In this document: piece after piece, positions 61,350 to 64,000 of the stretch | How the letters are laid out: each line of letters opens with the position of its first letter | How positions within the stretch are numbered: position 1 is the first letter of the stretch | Assembly (NCBI GenBank): GCA_963821275.1 | Contig: CAWGDF010000001.1 | Location: 1 to 64,000, forward strand | DNA: 64,000 nucleotides | Direction: 5' to 3' | Origin: JACVRW01 sp963821275 | Lineage (GTDB): Bacteria; Actinomycetota; Thermoleophilia; Solirubrobacterales; Thermoleophilaceae | Position numbers and translations under genes: made by a program | The notes under the pieces: generated by a model | Database searches by the model: none | What the model saw: the letters and a program-made list of their open reading frames with translations, nothing else | Told to the model about the DNA's origin: nothing

Positions 61350-61682
61350 GCCGAAGCCGTGCAGTAGAGGACGCGGGGCCATTCGTCGTCTACCTCGGGT
61401 CGATCGCCCGTTTGCGGCCGGGTGAACGCAAACGGATGATCAAAGCTTCGTCCGGATCTTACGCCATCGCATACGCCGTCCTCGTGGGGTAGTTCAGGTG
61501 GCGGTCCCTACCGAGATCAAGCAATGCCACCGGTTTCAGTATGCAGGCGATCAGCGGGTTTAGCGAGGAATTGGACCCCGCCATTCGTCGGGTCCTCGCG
61601 CGTAAAAATGCGTAACGAGCGGGTCAAATGCGCCAGATTCGCCTAAATCGGCGCTTCCGCGGGCAGCGAGCCCTCGTTTGGG
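61350..61682. other. 333 bases without a gene
   Basis: Upstream of the SpoIIE gene. A hairpin GGACCC(C)GC...GTCGGGTCC lies near 61574-61596 and several short palindromes occur, but no open frame, tRNA or known riboswitch pattern could be recognised. Confidence 0.4.
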
Positions 61683-61961
61683 CTACTCCTTCTCGGGCCT
61701 CTCCTCGCCCGGCCAGCTGCCGGTGGTGCGGTAGAAGGCCCGCCGGCTGTAGTGGTCGCTTGCTTCCTTCATGACCCGGAAGATCGCGCCCTGTATCGCG
61801 GCGGCGAGGACCAGCTTGCCCCATTCGATGTCGCGGTGCTTGGAATCGGGGGGTTCCTCCTCGTCGACCAGACCCCAGACCTGATCGAAGATCTTCCTCG
61901 ACACCGCGCCCGCGATGAGGCTGCCCACGATGCTGACCGGGATGAACAGGAGCTTGGCCAT
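61683..61961 (-). CDS. DUF4235 membrane protein (92 aa)
   Basis: LLFIPVSIVGSLIAGAVSRK is the first membrane helix followed by IFDQVWGLVDEEEPPDSKHR, and WGKLVLAAAIQGAIFRVMKE the second helix, then SDHYSRRAFYRTTGSWPGEE. This matches DUF4235, an actinobacterial two-helix membrane family of unknown function. The C-terminal tail is acidic and exposed. Confidence 0.87.
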   Translation of the reverse strand: MAKLLFIPVSIVGSLIAGAVSRKIFDQVWGLVDEEEPPDSKHRDIEWGKLVLAAAIQGAIFRVMKEASDHYSRRAFYRTTGSWPGEERPEKE

Positions 61962-62045
61962 GCGCGGTGTATACCCGACCCGAACGCCGTCATGCAGCGC
62001 GGCGCCGGTTTGCGCGCTGCCGCAAGCGACCTACCATTGCGTTCC

Positions 62046-62129
62046 GCCCGGGTAGGCAAACTGGCATAGCCAGCGCCCTTAAAAGGCGCGGCTCGAAAGA
62101 GCGTGTGGGTTCGAATCCCACCCCGGGCA
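62046..62129 (+). tRNA. tRNA-Leu (anticodon TAA)
   Basis: Acceptor GCCCGGG (62046-62052) pairs with CCCGGGC (62122-62128). The anticodon stem GCGCC/GGCGC holds the loop CTTAAAA with anticodon TAA. The long variable arm GGCTCGAAAGAGCG and the T arm GTGGGTTCGAATCCCAC confirm a class II leucine tRNA. CCA is not encoded. Confidence 0.93.
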
Positions 62130-62182
62130 CCTCCCTTCCGGCGACTTTCCGACAGCCGGCGCGCAACTTTGCCCTTGCTACG

Positions 62183-63709
62183 GTGTCACCGGGCCGGGTG
62201 GCCACCAGCACCGGCCTTTTCGACGTGGAAGCTTCCGCACTCCAACAGTCGGCGCGGCTGCCCGCACTAGCGGGCAGGTCGCCGCTGCTTCGCCTGCAGA
62301 CGGACGAGAGGCTCATCGCGCTCGTCCGGCGCGGACATCACGGCGCCTTCGAGGCCTTGGTGCAGCGCTACCAGCCGCGGCTGCTCGCCTTCTGCCGCCA
62401 CATGCTCGGCTCGCAGGAGGACGCCGAGGACGTCCTGCAGGAGGTATTCGCCGCGTCCTTCAACGCAATGAGGGCCGACGACCGGCCGATCAACGCCCGT
62501 CCCTGGCTCTACCGCATCGCTCGCAACCGCTGCCTCAACCACCTGCGCCGGCCGCAGGCCGCCGGACAGGACTCAATGGATGTGTTCGAGCGCGACGGCG
62601 GGACCACCACGGCGGACACCGTGCACAAGCGCGAGGAGTTCCGGCACATCGTCGCCGACGTGCAGGAGCTCCCCGAGAGCCAGCGGACTGCGTTGCTCCT
62701 GCGCGAGATCGACGCGCTCTCGTACGACCAGATCGCCGAGGCGATGGACACGACGGTGCCGAGCGTGAAGTCGCTGCTGGTCCGGGCCCGGGTCTCGCTG
62801 GCGGAGGCGTCCGAGGCTCGTCTGCTCACGTGCGACGAGGTGCGATTGGAGCTCGGTCAGGTCGCCGAGGGGATCGCCAAGAGCTCGGCGCCCGTGCGCC
62901 GGCACCTCAAGGTCTGTGACCGCTGCCGGATCTTCAAGGGCGAGCTGCGGAGCACGAGCAAGGCGCTCGCCGCGATCTACCCGATTGGCCCGCTGGTCAT
63001 CCTGAAGAAGCTGTGGATCGCCAAGCTCGGCGTGGGCGGCGCGGCCGGCGCAGCCGCCTCTTCCGGCGGCGGGGCGGCTGCCGGCGCGGGCGTGGCGGGC
63101 GCCGCGGCCTCGGCGGCCGGCAGCATCACCGCCGGTGGCGCCGTGGGCGCCGGGGTGTCCACTCTCGCCTCGAAGGCCGCCGCCGGGATGGCCGCCGCTG
63201 TGATCGTGACCGCCGGCGCGGTCGAGGTGAAGCACGCCACCACCGCATCTCCTCCCGCGCCTCCCGCCACGGTGGCGATGAGCCCGCCGGCGCCGGCCCC
63301 CGCACCGCCCCCTGTGGCTCGGATCGCCAAGCCGGCGGCGGTCGCGCCCCCGAAGCCCAAGCCTGCTCCCGCGCAGCAGAAGCTCGAGCGGGCGCAGGCC
63401 AAGCCCGACACCCCCGAGCCGGTCCCCGCCCCCGCGCCGGCAGAGCCCGAGCCCCTCCCCGCGCCGCAGGTGGCCAAGGCCACGCCGGTGCAGGAGGAGG
63501 GTTCGACCGTGACGCTCCCGCCGCGGGAGGATCCGGCGGCCGTCGCTCCCGTGCCGGGAACTCCAAGCGCACCCGCCACGCCTCCCGGTGAGCTGAGCAC
63601 GACCCCGGTGCAGCCGCCACCCGCCCCGCCCGCGGGCGAGCCGGGCACCGGTCTCGGCCCGGGCGTCCCGCCGCCCGTGACTCCTCCGCCGCCCGCTCCG
63701 GCGCCCTGA
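62183..63709 (+). CDS. sigma-70 family (ECF) factor fused to zinc-finger-like, membrane and Pro-rich regions (508 aa)
   Basis: Region 2 is LIALVRRGHHGAFEALVQRY, QEDAEDVLQEVFAASFNAMR, WLYRIARNRCLNHLRRPQAA; region 4 is LPESQRTALLLREIDALSYD, QIAEAMDTTVPSVKSLLVRA. It continues LLTCDEVRLELGQVAEGIAK, APVRRHLKVCDRCRIFKGEL, a Cys/His anti-sigma-like zinc finger. Ala/Gly-rich hydrophobic stretches (KAAAGMAAAVIVTAGAVEV) and ~150 residues of Pro/Ala follow. The layout resembles a sigma factor joined to its own membrane anti-sigma factor, with an extracytoplasmic tail. GTG 62183 is the probable start; GTG 62198 is also possible. Confidence 0.85.
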   Translation: MSPGRVATSTGLFDVEASALQQSARLPALAGRSPLLRLQTDERLIALVRRGHHGAFEALVQRYQPRLLAFCRHMLGSQEDAEDVLQEVFAASFNAMRADDRPINARPWLYRIARNRCLNHLRRPQAAGQDSMDVFERDGGTTTADTVHKREEFRHIVADVQELPESQRTALLLREIDALSYDQIAEAMDTTVPSVKSLLVRARVSLAEASEARLLTCDEVRLELGQVAEGIAKSSAPVRRHLKVCDRCRIFKGELRSTSKALAAIYPIGPLVILKKLWIAKLGVGGAAGAAASSGGGAAAGAGVAGAAASAAGSITAGGAVGAGVSTLASKAAAGMAAAVIVTAGAVEVKHATTASPPAPPATVAMSPPAPAPAPPPVARIAKPAAVAPPKPKPAPAQQKLERAQAKPDTPEPVPAPAPAEPEPLPAPQVAKATPVQEEGSTVTLPPREDPAAVAPVPGTPSAPATPPGELSTTPVQPPPAPPAGEPGTGLGPGVPPPVTPPPPAPAP

Positions 63710-63741
63710 GCGACGCGCCCTCCCGTTAGGCTGCCGCCGCC

Positions 63742-64000
63742 ATGGAGGCGACCTTCGACCAGTTCCTGGCCATCGATATGCGCGTGGGCCGCGTCACGCG
63801 GGTGGAGGACTTCCCCGAGGCGCGCAAGCCGGCGTGGAAGCTGTTCATCGACTTCGGCCCCGAGCTGGGCGAGAAGCGCTCGTCGGCTCAGATCACGAAC
63901 TACGGGCGGGAGGACCTGGAGGGCCGCCGGGTGGTGGCGGTGGTGAACTTTGCCCCCCGGCAGATCGGCCCCTTCCGCTCCGAGGTGCTGGTGCTAGGCG
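63742..64000 (+). CDS. CsaA-like tRNA-binding-domain protein, N-terminal part
   Basis: FDQFLAIDMRVGRVTRVEDF, PEARKPAWKLFIDFGPELGE, SSAQITNYGREDLEGRRVVA and VVNFAPRQIGPFRSEVLVLG are the EMAP-type OB fold of CsaA, a small dimeric chaperone/tRNA-binding protein of about 110 residues. The window ends about 25 residues before its expected end. Confidence 0.9.
   Translation, partial: MEATFDQFLAIDMRVGRVTRVEDFPEARKPAWKLFIDFGPELGEKRSSAQITNYGREDLEGRRVVAVVNFAPRQIGPFRSEVLVLG

Noticed and set aside
61350..61682. Possible riboswitch upstream of the SpoIIE gene
   Set aside because: Only isolated short hairpins are seen. No pattern of a known riboswitch (c-di-GMP, c-di-AMP, SAM, cobalamin) could be matched by eye.

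Overview
The window is GC-rich, densely coded actinobacterial DNA. The best guess is the class Thermoleophilia (Solirubrobacterales or relatives). That rests on family content: several large ATPase-LuxR regulators, a secreted protein with DLRSPDARDAA repeats, a collagen-like protein with an N-terminus of the VTVTGKNIKDGTVTGRDVKN type, SpoIIE-type phosphatases, a DUF4235 protein and many small stress-type membrane proteins. No ribosomal or other lineage-defining gene is present, so the placement is inference.

Layout. 1-14.6 kb is a stress/redox region: two SHOCT proteins, two Cys-less carboxymuconolactone-decarboxylase-like proteins, an MFS exporter with a frameshifted NDH-2, an SMP-30/zwf operon, an SthA-like flavoprotein, a DUF2252 protein, a frameshifted MalT-like regulator and an HD-domain protein. 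Five promoter regions here carry the same roughly 23-bp sequence, each oriented toward its downstream gene. 14.6-16 kb is IS110 debris. 16-24 kb holds a divergent cupin/MarR pair, a universal stress protein, the DLRSPDARDAA protein, an intact and a broken ATPase-LuxR regulator, and small secreted proteins beside a TetR gene. 24-31 kb holds a PAS-GAF-SpoIIE phosphatase, a histidine phosphatase and an fba-HAD-dhaL-dhaK operon. 31-34 kb is a binding-protein/VWA pair. 34-38.7 kb is a broken region: truncated RTX-like and LURP-one genes, IS21 and IS110 fragments, and a decayed duplication of an ANTAR/anti-sigma/STAS module. 38.8-48.8 kb is a run of accessory enzymes (hydrolase/TetR, an ECF42-like sigma factor with its DGPF partner, NmrA, VOC, proline dehydrogenase, reductases, methyltransferase). 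49-54 kb has a broken IS256, a collagen-like gene, a methyltransferase, a hydrolase-LuxR fusion and an RTX-like protein. 54.5-64 kb is more conserved: initiator tRNA, a SelU/PRXL2-like protein, Ppx/GppA, a structured intergenic RNA, a ThDP enzyme, a dehalogenase-like hydrolase, a SpoIIE protein, tRNA-Leu, a sigma factor with a long C-terminal extension and the start of a CsaA-like gene.

The most notable observation is at 54665-55258. A peroxiredoxin-like gene carries an in-frame TGA exactly where the catalytic Cys of the family's CxxC motif belongs, and a strong hairpin with a four-base loop containing a G follows 18 bases after that TGA. This fits a bacterial selenoprotein. Next in interest are the shared promoter sequence of the first 14 kb, the 192-nt structured RNA at 56265-56456, and a dispersed non-coding repeat family (about six copies) that sits next to transposase debris and once abuts a tRNA 3' end. 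Several genes (NDH-2, the MalT-like regulator, the STAS protein, a DHFR-like protein, the collagen-like protein) are each broken by a single frameshift between otherwise sound halves. Assembly indels are therefore possible and those genes may be intact in the organism.
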